Origin: Streptomyces albogriseolus
GTDB taxonomy: Bacteria > Actinomycetota > Actinomycetes > Streptomycetales > Streptomycetaceae
Direction of reading: 5' to 3'
Assembly (NCBI GenBank): GCA_014650475.1
Contig: BMVA01000016.1
Span: 1-64,000 of the forward strand
Length of the DNA: 64,000 bases
Below, one piece after another: positions 1 to 8,247 of this stretch; position 1 is the stretch's first letter; each line of letters begins with the position of its first letter. Made by a program: the position numbers and the translations under genes. The notes under the pieces were generated by a model that was not told the DNA's origin, made no database searches, and saw only the letters and a list, made by a program, of their open reading frames with translations.

Positions 1-1450
1 CGTACCGGGCGGCGAGCTCGCGGGCGCGGGCGACGGCGGTGAGCGCCCGCTCGACGCGCCGCCCGGCCCGCCGGTCGGTGACGGCGAGGGCGGCGGCGAA
101 GCCGACCAGGGCGCCGACCAGTGTGTCCACGACCCGGTCGGTGACCAGCTCGCCGGTGGGCTGGTAGCCGGGCAGCTCGGTGACGAGCAGCGCCAGCGGG
201 GTCACGCAGACGCTGCCGAGCCAGTAGTTGCGGCCGATGAGCGCCTCGGCGCCGAAGTTGCAGGCGAGGATGCACAGCACGAGGGCGAGTGGGCCGAGCC
301 GGGCGACCGGGGTGACGGCCGCGAAGAGCAGCACGCCGACGAGGTTGCCGACGACCCGCTGCACGGCCCTGCTCCAGGTGAGCGTGAGGTTGGCCTGGTA
401 GAGGGAGGCGGCGGTGACCAGCGCCCAGTAGGGACGGTCGGCGCCTAGGGCGAGGGAGACGTATCCGGCGAGGGCGCAGCCGAGAGCGGTGCGAACGGCG
501 AGGGGGGCGAGCGGCCCGAGCCGGCTCCACAACGGACGCGGCGCGACCGCCCGCTCGGCAGCCACCCCGACGAGCTCGTCCCGCTCACCGAGCGAACCCT
601 CGTCCCGCCGCGGATCCCCCGTACGCGGTACGCGCCCCGAGCCGCGTACCGCGTCGGCCCAGGCGCGGAGGCGGGCGGGGTCGGTGTCGGCGGGTGCGGC
701 GAGGGCGACCTCGGCGCGGACGACGAGGCGTTCGAGGGCGCGGCGGGTCGTGGAGGGGCGGTTCCGGGCCGCGAGGAGGGTCTGCCAGGCCGCGTGCACG
801 GCCGCGTAGGCGGCGGACCGGGCGCCGGCGCTCTCCTCGCCGCCGCGCGCGGTCTCGGCGTACGCGGCGGCCGTGTGCAGAGCCTGGGCGGTGGCCCGCC
901 GCTCCGGGCCGTGCGGGCGGAGTGGCGCGGGGGCCATGCCCACCAGCCACGCCCACGCCCCGGCCGCCGCGGCGAGCGCGAGGTGGCCGGGGACCTGGCC
1001 GAGGGTCTGCGGGACGAACAGCGTGGCGGAGCTGACGAAGGTGAGGATCACATGCGCGGGCGGCCCGACGCGGGTGGCGTCGCACACCGCCTTCTGCACG
1101 GCGGCCAGCAGAGCGCCGACGGTGACCAGGACCACGGCGTTCCGGGTGAGGGAGGCGGTGACCAGGGCCACGGCGAGGCCGCCGACCATGCCGAGGACCA
1201 CCCACGCGAGCACCTTGGCGCGGGCGGCGTACGGGCGGTGGTGCGCGTACAGGGCGCACAGCGAGCCCGCCATCGTGTACGCGGCGAGGTCGAGCCGGCC
1301 GAGCGCCACCAGGAGCAGGCTGGGCGGGGCGACGGCGGCGACCACGCTGAGGGCGGGCTTGAACCAGACGTCGGAGGGTCGCCCGAGGCGCAGCGCGCCG
1401 ACGACGGGGAGGCGCCGGACGCGCGTGGGGGTGGGGATGGCACTGCTCAT
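1..1450 (-). CDS. FUSC family integral membrane protein, C-terminus outside window
   Basis: The reading frame is open from the ATG at 1450 to the window edge, about 483 residues with no stop. It begins MSSAIPTPTRVRRL, followed by an N-terminal block of hydrophobic helices (about residues 20-150), a hydrophilic linker of roughly 120 residues rich in Arg and Ala, and a second helix block (about 300-450). This 'membrane block - cytoplasmic linker - membrane block' layout is that of FUSC/aromatic acid exporter-like proteins. Known members export small aromatic acids or have unknown cargo; the substrate here is not predictable. The upstream region carries a dyad and a direct repeat (see 1450-1489), suggesting local control. 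A second FUSC protein lies at 22282-23772. Confident in family, not in cargo. Confidence 0.85.
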   Translation of the reverse strand, partial: MSSAIPTPTRVRRLPVVGALRLGRPSDVWFKPALSVVAAVAPPSLLLVALGRLDLAAYTMAGSLCALYAHHRPYAARAKVLAWVVLGMVGGLAVALVTASLTRNAVVLVTVGALLAAVQKAVCDATRVGPPAHVILTFVSSATLFVPQTLGQVPGHLALAAAAGAWAWLVGMAPAPLRPHGPERRATAQALHTAAAYAETARGGEESAGARSAAYAAVHAAWQTLLAARNRPSTTRRALERLVVRAEVALAAPADTDPARLRAWADAVRGSGRVPRTGDPRRDEGSLGERDELVGVAAERAVAPRPLWSRLGPLAPLAVRTALGCALAGYVSLALGADRPYWALVTAASLYQANLTLTWSRAVQRVVGNLVGVLLFAAVTPVARLGPLALVLCILACNFGAEALIGRNYWLGSVCVTPLALLVTELPGYQPTGELVTDRVVDTLVGALVGFAAALAVTDRRAGRRVERALTAVARARELAARY

Positions 1451-1489
1451 GAAGAGCAAGGTTAACAGGTGTTTTACTTGTGAAGAGCA
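1450..1489. promoter_or_regulatory. Putative operator between FUSC gene and DUF5134 gene
   Basis: ACAGGT (1465-1470) and ACTTGT (1476-1481) form an imperfect inverted repeat (5 of 6 paired) around GTTTT. It is flanked by a 9-bp direct repeat TGAAGAGCA at 1450-1458 and 1481-1489, 31 bp apart (about three helical turns). The left repeat overlaps the FUSC start codon. The AT-rich composition stands out from the surroundings. Which regulator binds is unknown. Confidence 0.4.
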
Positions 1490-1608
1490 TGGCGGGAGGC
1501 CCGCCCGCGCCCCCGGGAGCCCCCCGCGTACCCCCTCGCGCTCGCGTACACGCCGCCGGGCACGGGCATCCCCTGATCGTCCGGTGGAGCGGTTCGAGGG
1601 GGGTTCGC

Positions 1609-2175
1609 GTGCACGGACCGGGATCGTCCGGCTGGCTGCTGGTGGCGCTCTGCGCGGCGACCGGCGCCTATTGCCTGCTGCGGATGCGCAGCAGCGTGGA
1701 GGAGCAGCGCCGGGCGGCGGGCGGCGAGGCGCTGATGGGGTTCGGGATGGCGGCGATGGCGGTGCCCGCGGCGGTGTTCACGCCGCCGGCGTGGGCCTGG
1801 CCGCTGTGGGCGGCGGTGTTCGGGGCGGCGGGGCTGCACGCGCTGTGGGCGGCCCGCGTCTCCGCGGGGCATCTGCACCATGTGGTGGGCGCGGGCGCGA
1901 TGGTCTACATGGCGGTGGTCATGGCGGCCGCCCCGCGGGGAGCGCACCACGGCGGTGCGGGCATACCCGCGCTGACCGCGGCCCTGCTGCTGTACTTCAC
2001 GGCGTACGTGCTGGTGACGGGCGCACGGCTGGTGCCGGTACCCGCCCTGGCGGGCGGGCCGGGCGTCGGGCCGCGTACCGGGTCCGGCACCGGGTGGGGC
2101 GACCGGCCGGAGCTGGCGCGGGCCTGCCGCCTGTCGATGGGGATCGCGATGGTGGCGATGCTGCTGACGATGTGA
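1609..2175 (+). CDS. DUF5134 domain membrane protein
   Basis: The GTG at 1609 gives 188 residues and is preceded by a G-rich Shine-Dalgarno stretch (GAGGGGGG); the open frame runs further upstream but that part is Pro/Arg-rich and unlike protein. About five hydrophobic segments cover most of the chain, with a His-rich patch (residues about 80-120: GHLHHVV, AHHGG). This matches the DUF5134 family, a short actinobacterial membrane protein of unknown function. It is often found next to M56 peptidases, as here (next gene 126 bp downstream). The clustered His could bind metal; that is inference only. Confidence 0.75.
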   Translation: MHGPGSSGWLLVALCAATGAYCLLRMRSSVEEQRRAAGGEALMGFGMAAMAVPAAVFTPPAWAWPLWAAVFGAAGLHALWAARVSAGHLHHVVGAGAMVYMAVVMAAAPRGAHHGGAGIPALTAALLLYFTAYVLVTGARLVPVPALAGGPGVGPRTGSGTGWGDRPELARACRLSMGIAMVAMLLTM

Positions 2176-2301
2176 GGCCGCGCACGGGACGATCCGAGGG
2201 CACGCAAGGGACCGTCCGGCCGCCGGCGCGGGACCGTTGTCTGCGTCACTTCGGACCGCGGGCCCGTATCCAGGGGGCGTCCGCGCTTCTAGGCTGCTGC
2301 C

Positions 2302-3237
2302 ATGATCCTCCCCGCGGTCCTGCTGCTGCTCGGCGTGCTGACCGCCGTCGTGGGTCCCCGGCTGCTCGCGCGGGCGGACTGGCCGGACCGTGAACCGGTG
2401 GTGGCCCTGTGGGCCTGGCAGTGCGTGATCGCCGCGGTGCTGCTGTGCTGCGCCCTGTCGATGACGTTCAGCGCGGCGGCGGCCTGGCGGGCGGTCGGCG
2501 GTCATGTGTTCACCGGCGCGCCGGTCGCGGTCGTGGAGGCGTACACGCTCGGCACGGCGGGCCTCTGGGCGCATGTCACCGCCGTGGTGCTGGCGTGCGG
2601 CGGGCTGTGGAGCGGGGCGATGCTGGTCCGGGAGATCGCGCGGGCCCGCGCCCGGCGCCGGGCGCGCCGCGCCGAACTGCGGCGCCGGGCTCCGCTGCTG
2701 CCCGGCGAGGAGCCGGGCTCCGACCGGCTCGTGGTACTGGAGGGCGACCGCCCGGACGCCTGGTGCCTGCCCGGCACCCCGCCCCAACTGGTGGTCACGA
2801 CAGCCGCGTTACAGCGTCTGAAGGGACGGCAGCTGGACGCCGTGCTGGCGCACGAGCGCGGTCACGCACGCGCCCGGCACGACTGGCTGCTGCACTGCTC
2901 GTCCGCGCTGGCGGACGGCTTCCCGCAGGTTCCGGTGTTCTCCGCGTTCCGGGACGAGATGCACCGGCTGGTCGAACTCGCCGCGGACGACACGGCGTCC
3001 CGCCGGTTCGGCCGGCTCACCACCGCCCTGGCCCTGGTCGAACTGAACGAGGACCGCGGGGTGTTCGGCCCCTGCCCGACCGCGCAGGCGCACGTCCCGG
3101 CACGGGTGGACCGTCTGCTGGGCTCCGGCGACCGGCTTCCCCCGAGCCGCCGGCTGCGACTGACCGCCGTCGCCTCGCTGGTACCCGCGCTCCCCGTCCT
3201 CGTGGCGTTCCTGCCCGGACTGCGGGCCCTGGGGTAA
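2302..3237 (+). CDS. M56 family (BlaR1/HtpX-like) membrane zinc metallopeptidase
   Basis: 311 residues from ATG 2302. Hydrophobic helices lie near residues 1-20, 35-60, 75-105 and at the C-terminus (about 280-308). The zinc-binding motif HERGH (HExxH type) lies near residue 189 in VLAHERGHARARHDW, and a downstream ELAADD supplies a plausible third ligand. This is the M56 peptidase architecture; family members cleave membrane or regulatory proteins in response to antibiotics or metals. No BlaI/MecI-type repressor is adjacent, so its partner is unclear. The last about 45 codons are repeated twice after the stop codon (see 3100-3543). Confidence 0.85.
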   Translation: MILPAVLLLLGVLTAVVGPRLLARADWPDREPVVALWAWQCVIAAVLLCCALSMTFSAAAAWRAVGGHVFTGAPVAVVEAYTLGTAGLWAHVTAVVLACGGLWSGAMLVREIARARARRRARRAELRRRAPLLPGEEPGSDRLVVLEGDRPDAWCLPGTPPQLVVTTAALQRLKGRQLDAVLAHERGHARARHDWLLHCSSALADGFPQVPVFSAFRDEMHRLVELAADDTASRRFGRLTTALALVELNEDRGVFGPCPTAQAHVPARVDRLLGSGDRLPPSRRLRLTAVASLVPALPVLVAFLPGLRALG

Positions 3238-3543
3238 GCCTCCCCCACCACACGGACCCACCGTCTGCCGAGCCCCGGGCCACGGCCGACCGCGGGACGC
3301 CGGCTGCCACTGACCGCCTTCGCCTCGCCGATGATGCCCGCGCTCCCCGTCCTCGTGCCTTCCCTGCCCGGACTGCGGGCACTGGGGTAAGCCTCCCCCA
3401 CCACACGGACGCACCGCCTGCCGCGCCCCGGGCCACGGCCGACCGCGGAACGCCGGCTGCCACTGACCGCCGTCGCCTCGCCGATGATGCCGGTGCTCCG
3501 CGATCTCCTGGCGTCCCCGCCCGGATTGCGGGCAGTGGGGTAG
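3100..3543 (+). repeat. Three tandem copies of the M56 gene 3' end
   Basis: Copy 1 (about 3100-3240) is the coding C-terminus of the M56 peptidase. Copies 2 (3241-3393) and 3 (3394-3543) follow directly, with a 153-bp period (51 codons) between copies 2 and 3 and one 3-bp insertion relative to copy 1. Each copy ends with the same block coding for LPGLRALG and a stop codon at the same position: TAA 3235-3237, TAA 3388-3390, TAG 3541-3543. All are in the same frame. Copies 2 and 3 share several differences from copy 1, and copy 3 is most diverged. This indicates a triplication of a gene tail rather than a separate gene. Confidence 0.9.
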
Positions 3544-3654
3544 CGACGGCCCCGACGCGGCCGGACCGTCCCGGGACCGGGCCGGTCCGCGCCCCCTGAG
3601 GACCGGGCGGGCCGGGTTCTGGCCCGGACGCCCCCGGTCGGCGAGGATCACCCC

Positions 3655-4437
3655 ATGCGAACCTCCCACGCCCCCGCACCGCCCGCGCCCCCCACACCCC
3701 GCGCGCCGGCCCGGTCGGCAGTGGCGGCGGCCGCCCTGCTCGGCGCCGCCTCCGCGCTGCTGCTGGCGCTGGTCGCCGCCGAGTGGCGGCCCCTGCTCGA
3801 CCTGGACGGCGGCATCTCCAGCACCACGCACCGCTGGGCGGTGGCGGAGGACGGGCTGACGCAGGCGGCCCGCATCCTGACGGACTGGGTGTGGGACCCC
3901 TGGACGATGCGTCTGCTGTGCGCGGTGACCGTGGTCCTGCTGCTCCGGCGGCCGGCCGCCCGGTGGACCGCCGGGTGGCTGGTCGTGGCGGTGGCCCTGG
4001 CCACGGCCGTGCAGCAGGGGCTGAAGGCGGCGCTCGGCCGGGAGCGCCCGGAGTATCCCGACCCGGTGGACACGGCGCACTACGCCGCCTTCCCGTCGGG
4101 GCACGCCATGACCGCGACGGTCGTGCTGGGGCTGCTGCTGTGGCTGCTGCACCGTCACGGCGTGGGACGCGTGCTGTGGCGTACGGCGCTGGTGGTGGCG
4201 GTGATCTCGGTGGCCGGCGTCGGTCTCACCCGGGTCTGGCTCGGCGTGCACTGGCCGACGGACGTCCTCGGCGGCTGGCTGTTCGGCGCGCTGACGGTGG
4301 TCGCGGCGGTCGCGGTGCACCGGCGGCTGCATCCCGCGGACGCGGGCACGGCACCGGGCCGGTCCGGCGGTACGCGCCCGCCGTCGTCCTCCCCCGCACC
4401 GTCCACCTCGGACGATCCCCCGCGTCGCCCGAGGTGA
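3655..4437 (+). CDS. PAP2 superfamily phosphatase (membrane)
   Basis: 260 residues with about six hydrophobic helices. The three PAP2 catalytic motifs are complete: KAALGRERP (KxxxxxxRP), PSGH, and TRVWLGVHWPTD (SRxxxxxHxxxD with Thr for Ser). Family members dephosphorylate lipid phosphates such as phosphatidic acid or undecaprenyl pyrophosphate at the outer face of the membrane; the exact lipid cannot be told from sequence. The N-terminus is Pro/Ala-rich and cytoplasmic; the C-terminal 40 residues are a Pro/Ser tail. A hairpin terminator follows at 4448-4472. Confidence 0.9.
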   Translation: MRTSHAPAPPAPPTPRAPARSAVAAAALLGAASALLLALVAAEWRPLLDLDGGISSTTHRWAVAEDGLTQAARILTDWVWDPWTMRLLCAVTVVLLLRRPAARWTAGWLVVAVALATAVQQGLKAALGRERPEYPDPVDTAHYAAFPSGHAMTATVVLGLLLWLLHRHGVGRVLWRTALVVAVISVAGVGLTRVWLGVHWPTDVLGGWLFGALTVVAAVAVHRRLHPADAGTAPGRSGGTRPPSSSPAPSTSDDPPRRPR

Positions 4438-4447
4438 ACGGCAGCCC

Positions 4448-4472
4448 GAAGAGGGCCCGCGAGGGCCCTTCC
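4448..4472 (+). terminator. Hairpin after PAP2 gene
   Basis: AGGGCCC (4452-4458), loop GCGA, GGGCCCT (4463-4469), with extra GA/TC pairing around it. There is no U-tract, which is usual for Streptomyces. It separates the PAP2 gene from the tetR promoter. Confidence 0.55.
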
Positions 4473-4484
4473 AGGTGCGCTGAG

Positions 4485-4509
4485 TATAGTTGGCTGGCAG
4501 CCAGTCAAC
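4485..4509 (+). promoter_or_regulatory. tetR -10 box overlapped by a 21-bp dyad operator
   Basis: TATAGT at 4485-4490 is a near-consensus -10. The dyad GTTGGCTGGC (4489-4498), central A, GCCAGTCAAC (4500-4509) pairs at 9 of 10 positions and covers the expected transcription start. The Shine-Dalgarno AGGAG (4512-4516) follows immediately. This is the usual arrangement of an autorepressing TetR gene. Confidence 0.7.
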
Positions 4510-4522
4510 GCAGGAGTCCAGC

Positions 4523-5200
4523 ATGTCCCCGCGCAGCGCCCTGGTCAATGAAGAGTTGCGTCGGCGTTCCAAGGAGCGGCTGCTGCACGCGGCCGTCGAA
4601 CTGGTCGACGAGCGCGGGTACGAGGCGACCACGCTGGGCGACATCGCCGACCGGGCGGGCTCCGCGCGGGGGCTCGTGTCGTACTACTTCCCGGGGAAGC
4701 GCCAGCTCGTGCAGTCCGCCGTGCACCGGCTGATGCACCGCACCCTGGAGGAGGCGCTGGAGCGGGAGCCGCGCACCGACGACGGCGGGGAGCGGATGGC
4801 GCGGGCCATCGACGCGATCCTGGGCCTGGCGCGGGACCGGCCGGTGCTGATGCGCCAGCACATGGCGGGGCTGCTGCAGGCCGAGGGGTTCCTGCCGTGT
4901 CCCGAGCAGCGGCGGCTGGCCGAGCTGCTGAGCGACACCGTCGCCCGGCACGGCTCGCGGGACGTCGAGTCCGACTACCCGATGCTGCGGGCGCTGCTGA
5001 TGGGCGCCGTGTACGCGGCGGTGATGCCGGGCGCGCCCATGTCCGTGCCGATGCTGCGCGCCGAGCTGTTCAAGCGCTACCGGCTGGACTGGGAGATGGG
5101 TGTCCCGCCGGACCCCGGGGGGACCGGCGGGACGAAGGAGAAGGACCGGACGGACATGGCCCGGTTCTTCGCGACGGACCCGGAGACTCAGTCGAAGTAG
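4523..5200 (+). CDS. TetR/AcrR family transcriptional regulator
   Basis: 225 residues from ATG 4523, chosen because AGGAG lies 6 bp upstream; a longer in-frame start would fall inside the operator. The N-terminal helix-turn-helix (about residues 12-60) reads ERGYEATTLGDIADRAG then RGLVSYYFPGK, the standard TetR DNA-binding domain with its YYxF recognition helix. The C-terminal ligand-binding domain is all helical and of unknown specificity. A strong dyad over its own promoter supports autorepression. It converges on and overlaps the LVIVD gene by 13 bp. No obvious target lies next door except itself and possibly the upstream PAP2 gene. Confidence 0.9.
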   Translation: MSPRSALVNEELRRRSKERLLHAAVELVDERGYEATTLGDIADRAGSARGLVSYYFPGKRQLVQSAVHRLMHRTLEEALEREPRTDDGGERMARAIDAILGLARDRPVLMRQHMAGLLQAEGFLPCPEQRRLAELLSDTVARHGSRDVESDYPMLRALLMGAVYAAVMPGAPMSVPMLRAELFKRYRLDWEMGVPPDPGGTGGTKEKDRTDMARFFATDPETQSK

Positions 5201-6690
5201 TCCGGCTGCGTCTGCACGTTGAGCTCCTGCATACGGACCCAGCGGGCCGCGTCCGTGCGCTTGTCGTCGATCTTCAGGACGTCGAAGCCCTTGGCGATGT
5301 CGTTGGAGTAGATGTAGCCGTTGTAGTAGTACGCCGACCACGAACCGCCGGTGACGATCCGGTCCGTGGTGAGCGGACCGCGCTCGAAGTAGGCGATCTC
5401 CTTCGGCTTGGACGAGTTGGTGAAGTCCCACACCGAGATGCCGCCCTGGTACCAGGCCTGGACCATCAGGTCACGGCCGCGGACCGGGATCAGCGAGCCG
5501 TTGTGGGCCACGCAGTTCTCGGTGTCCGCCTGGTGGCGGGGGATCTTGTAGTAGCTGCGGAACACCAGCTTGCTGCGGTCGCCCTTGCCGACGATGTCGT
5601 AGATGCCGTCCGCGCCGCGGTTCGGACCGATCTCCGCGTTGCAGGTGGCCGCGCCGCCACCGCCCAGCTCGTCGGTGAAGACGACCTTGTCGGCCCTCTG
5701 GTTGAAGGTCGCCGAGTGCCAGAACGCGAAGTTCACATTGTCCTGGACGCGGTCGATCACGCGCGGACGCTCGGGGTTCTTGATGGAGAACAGGATGCCG
5801 TCGCCCATGCACGCACCGGCGGCCAGGTCCTTCGAGGGCAGCACGGTGATGTCGTGGCAGCCGGTGGTCTTGGAGACGCCCGGGTTGGTGGGCGCGCCCG
5901 GGTTGCCGCCGCCGTCCGGGCCCTCACCCGGGAACAGCACGGGGAATCCGACCACGGCGGCCTTGTGCGGGGCCTTGCGCGGCACCTTGATCACGGAGAT
6001 GCCGTCGTGCGGCGGCTGACAGTCCGGGTAGGCCGCGTTGGGCGAGTAGGAGGAGACGTAGACGTAGACGTTCTTGCGGTCGGGCACCAGCGTGTGGGTG
6101 TGCGAGCCGCAGGCGGTCTCGACGGCGGCGACGTAACGCGGGTTGCGCTTGTCGCTGATGTCGAAGACCTTCATGCCCTCCCAGGAGGACTTCTCGGTGG
6201 CGGGCTGCGTGGTGCTGTTGCAGCTGCTGTCGCTGCGCGAGGAGTCCGTGGACAGGAACAGCAGGTTGCCCGAGACGGAGATGTCGTTCTGCGATCCGGG
6301 ACACAGCACCTGGGCCACCGTCTCGGGCTTCTCCGGGTTGCTGATGTCGAAGACGCGGAAGCCGTCGTAGTTGCCGGCGAAGGCGTACTTCCCCTGGAAG
6401 GCGAGGTCCGAGTTGGTGCCGGACAGCACGTCCTTGGGGATGTTGGCCACGTGCTCGATGTTGGCGGAGTGGACGATCTCGTCCTGGCCGGGTATCTCGC
6501 CGCTCTCGATGGCGGCGCGGGCCTCGGCCTGGTCGCTGCGGGACACTTCCTTCGCGGCGGCGGGCGAGTCCCCCGGGTCGGGAATCGCCGCGGCGGGCGC
6601 GGCGGTGAGCAGCGCGGCCAGCAGGCCGCCCGCGGCCGCGGCAACTCCCAGCCGTCTCCGCCGGGTTCGGGAAACGCTCAACAGGATCAC
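5188..6690 (-). CDS. Secreted LVIVD-repeat beta-propeller protein
   Basis: 500 residues from GTG 6690, with a GGAGG box 8 bp upstream. A signal peptide is clear: Arg-rich n-region (RTRRRRLG), Ala/Leu core, and an APAAA cleavage site near residue 35. The mature part contains repeated blocks such as YDGFRVFDISNP, MKVFDISDKRNP and GISVWDFTNSSKP, which are LVIVD repeats predicted to build a beta-propeller. Conserved His (GCHDI, WHSATF) and four or more Cys suggest a metal site or disulfides. Function is unknown. It is divergent from a DUF305 lipoprotein gene and shares its intergenic region, so the two extracytoplasmic proteins may be co-regulated. Confidence 0.8.
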   Translation of the reverse strand: MILLSVSRTRRRRLGVAAAAGGLLAALLTAAPAAAIPDPGDSPAAAKEVSRSDQAEARAAIESGEIPGQDEIVHSANIEHVANIPKDVLSGTNSDLAFQGKYAFAGNYDGFRVFDISNPEKPETVAQVLCPGSQNDISVSGNLLFLSTDSSRSDSSCNSTTQPATEKSSWEGMKVFDISDKRNPRYVAAVETACGSHTHTLVPDRKNVYVYVSSYSPNAAYPDCQPPHDGISVIKVPRKAPHKAAVVGFPVLFPGEGPDGGGNPGAPTNPGVSKTTGCHDITVLPSKDLAAGACMGDGILFSIKNPERPRVIDRVQDNVNFAFWHSATFNQRADKVVFTDELGGGGAATCNAEIGPNRGADGIYDIVGKGDRSKLVFRSYYKIPRHQADTENCVAHNGSLIPVRGRDLMVQAWYQGGISVWDFTNSSKPKEIAYFERGPLTTDRIVTGGSWSAYYYNGYIYSNDIAKGFDVLKIDDKRTDAARWVRMQELNVQTQPDYFD

Positions 6691-6782
6691 TGTTTTCCTC
6701 CCTGGTTCCGTTCACCTCGGAACGGTGTGGCACCGGCAGTATCGTCTTCGGCATGCACATACCAACAGGGGCTCCACGTCAT

Positions 6783-6811
6783 CGCAACAAAGTTTTTTGA
6801 TCGAAGTTGCG
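6783..6811. promoter_or_regulatory. Inverted repeat in the LVIVD/DUF305 divergent region
   Basis: CGCAAC (6783-6788) and GTTGCG (6806-6811) are perfect inverted arms around an unusually AT-rich 17-bp centre containing TTTTTT. The position, 90 bp upstream of the DUF305 start and 93 bp upstream of the LVIVD start, suits a shared operator. No regulator gene is adjacent. Confidence 0.35.
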
Positions 6812-6898
6812 CGGAAGCGTGCTAGGACGGTCATCGACACTCACGAGGTGTTCCGCACCACTGCCGAGCGGGAATACCGCCAGTCACAGGAGGTCCAT

Positions 6899-7561
6899 GT
6901 GCACAACCGCCGCGTGCCACGCCTGTCCGCCGTCGCCGCCGGGCTGACCGCACTGGCCGTCCTCGGGCTCGTGGGCTGCGACTCCGGCGAGGACGACCCC
7001 AAGTCGGCCCCCGCGAGCGGCCCTTCGGTGATCGCGCCCGGCGCTCCCGGGGAGGAGAACCGCACCCTGTCGGCCGAGGAGGCCGAGCAGGAGCGCAAGG
7101 AGGACGACTCCCCCAACGCCGCGGACGTGTCGTACGCGCGGATGATGATCCAGCACCACGCGCAGGCGCTGGAGATGACCGAACTGGTGCCGGGGCGCGC
7201 CGAGTCGCCGAAGGTGGTCAAGCTGGCCGAGCGCATCGCCGCCGCGCAGAAGCCCGAGATAGGCGCGATGAAGGGCTGGCTGCGCACCCACGGCAAGACG
7301 GAGGCGGACGCGGGCCACGGGCACGACCACGCGACGATGCCCGGCATGGCGACCGAGGCCCAGCTGAGGCAGTTGCGGGCGGCCGAGGGCAAGGCCTTCG
7401 ACCAGCTGTTCCTCACGCTGATGATCACGCACCACCAGGGCGCGATCACCATGGCCACCGAGGTGAAGGGCCAGGGGAACAACATCCTGGTCGAGGAAAT
7501 GGCGGACGACGTGGTCGCGCAGCAGACCAGCGAGATCAACCGGATGCGCGACCTGCTGTGA
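6899..7561 (+). CDS. DUF305 lipoprotein (ferritin-like, His/Met-rich)
   Basis: 220 residues from GTG 6899, with AGGAGG five bases upstream. The N-terminus is a lipoprotein signal with lipobox LVGC near residue 25. The mature protein contains two DUF305 hallmark blocks, MMIQHHAQALEM and MITHHQGAITMA, paired helices with His and Met that form a ferritin-like bundle, plus a linker HGHDHATMPGM. In cyanobacteria a DUF305 protein (CopM) binds copper; a copper or other metal role here is inference from that and from the His/Met content. It is divergent from the LVIVD propeller gene. A small GC hairpin follows the stop. Confidence 0.85.
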   Translation: MHNRRVPRLSAVAAGLTALAVLGLVGCDSGEDDPKSAPASGPSVIAPGAPGEENRTLSAEEAEQERKEDDSPNAADVSYARMMIQHHAQALEMTELVPGRAESPKVVKLAERIAAAQKPEIGAMKGWLRTHGKTEADAGHGHDHATMPGMATEAQLRQLRAAEGKAFDQLFLTLMITHHQGAITMATEVKGQGNNILVEEMADDVVAQQTSEINRMRDLL

Positions 7562-7565
7562 CGTT

Positions 7566-7580
7566 CCGCCGGGACGGCGG
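7566..7580. terminator. Short hairpin between convergent genes
   Basis: CCGCCG (7566-7571), loop GGA, CGGCGG (7575-7580). It lies in the 24-bp gap between the DUF305 stop and the end of the convergent DUF6214 gene and may terminate both. Confidence 0.4.
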
Positions 7581-7585
7581 TCCGC

Positions 7586-8098
7586 TCAGCGGCGGGCGTG
7601 GCGCGGGGACAGCAGCCCCGCGTCGCGCGTCCGCCCGATGAGGCGGAGCGCCCCGCGCCGGCTGTAGCCGGTCTGGTCCATCACGGCGAGCACCGGGTCG
7701 GCGCCCCGCTCCTGCGCGGCCCGGTACGCCCGGGCCACGACCGGCCACCCGGCCCGCCCGCCCGGGGGCTCCTCCCGGTGCGTGCCGCCGGTGCCCTCCC
7801 CCTCCCCCGGCTCCGGCTCGGCGCCGCAGGCGCGCGCCAGCGGGCCCTCGATCCAGTCGGCGAACACGGCCAGGTCCTCCAGTGCGAGCGCGGGGCGGGC
7901 CTGGACGTCCTCCACACAGACCCAGCCCTCGCCCACGGACGCCAGCGCCTCGATCGTGGCCCCGTCACGGAAGGCCAGCCGCACATGGAGCCACCGGGTG
8001 GAGCGCTCGCCCTCCCGCACCTCCCACGCGGGCCACACGGACACCGCACCCTCCGCCGGAGAGCGATCGGAAAGTTGAAGAAAAGATGCCTCGAGCAC
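7586..8098 (-). CDS. DUF6214 family protein
   Basis: 170 residues from a GTG at 8098; no strong ribosome binding site is seen, so the start may lie nearer WPAWEVREGER (about residue 22). Recognisable family features are that WPAW block, a central acidic FADWIEGPL segment, a Pro/Gly/Glu low-complexity linker, and a C-terminal helix-turn-helix-like end (AVMDQTGYSRRGALRLIGRTRDAGLL) that could bind DNA. The family is Streptomyces-specific and uncharacterised. It converges on the DUF305 gene. Confidence 0.7.
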   Translation of the reverse strand: MLEASFLQLSDRSPAEGAVSVWPAWEVREGERSTRWLHVRLAFRDGATIEALASVGEGWVCVEDVQARPALALEDLAVFADWIEGPLARACGAEPEPGEGEGTGGTHREEPPGGRAGWPVVARAYRAAQERGADPVLAVMDQTGYSRRGALRLIGRTRDAGLLSPRHARR

Positions 8099-8247
8099 AC
8101 AGGCAACGTAACGGGGCGATCAGTTTCCCTCCGTAGGAACACGCACCCCGGACGGCGGACGGCACCCTGTCAGCGGAGCGCGGGCGGTGCCATGCTGGGA
8201 GGCGCCGGCGGTCCCCCGCCGGTCCCCCTCGGGGTGAGGAGTTCCCC

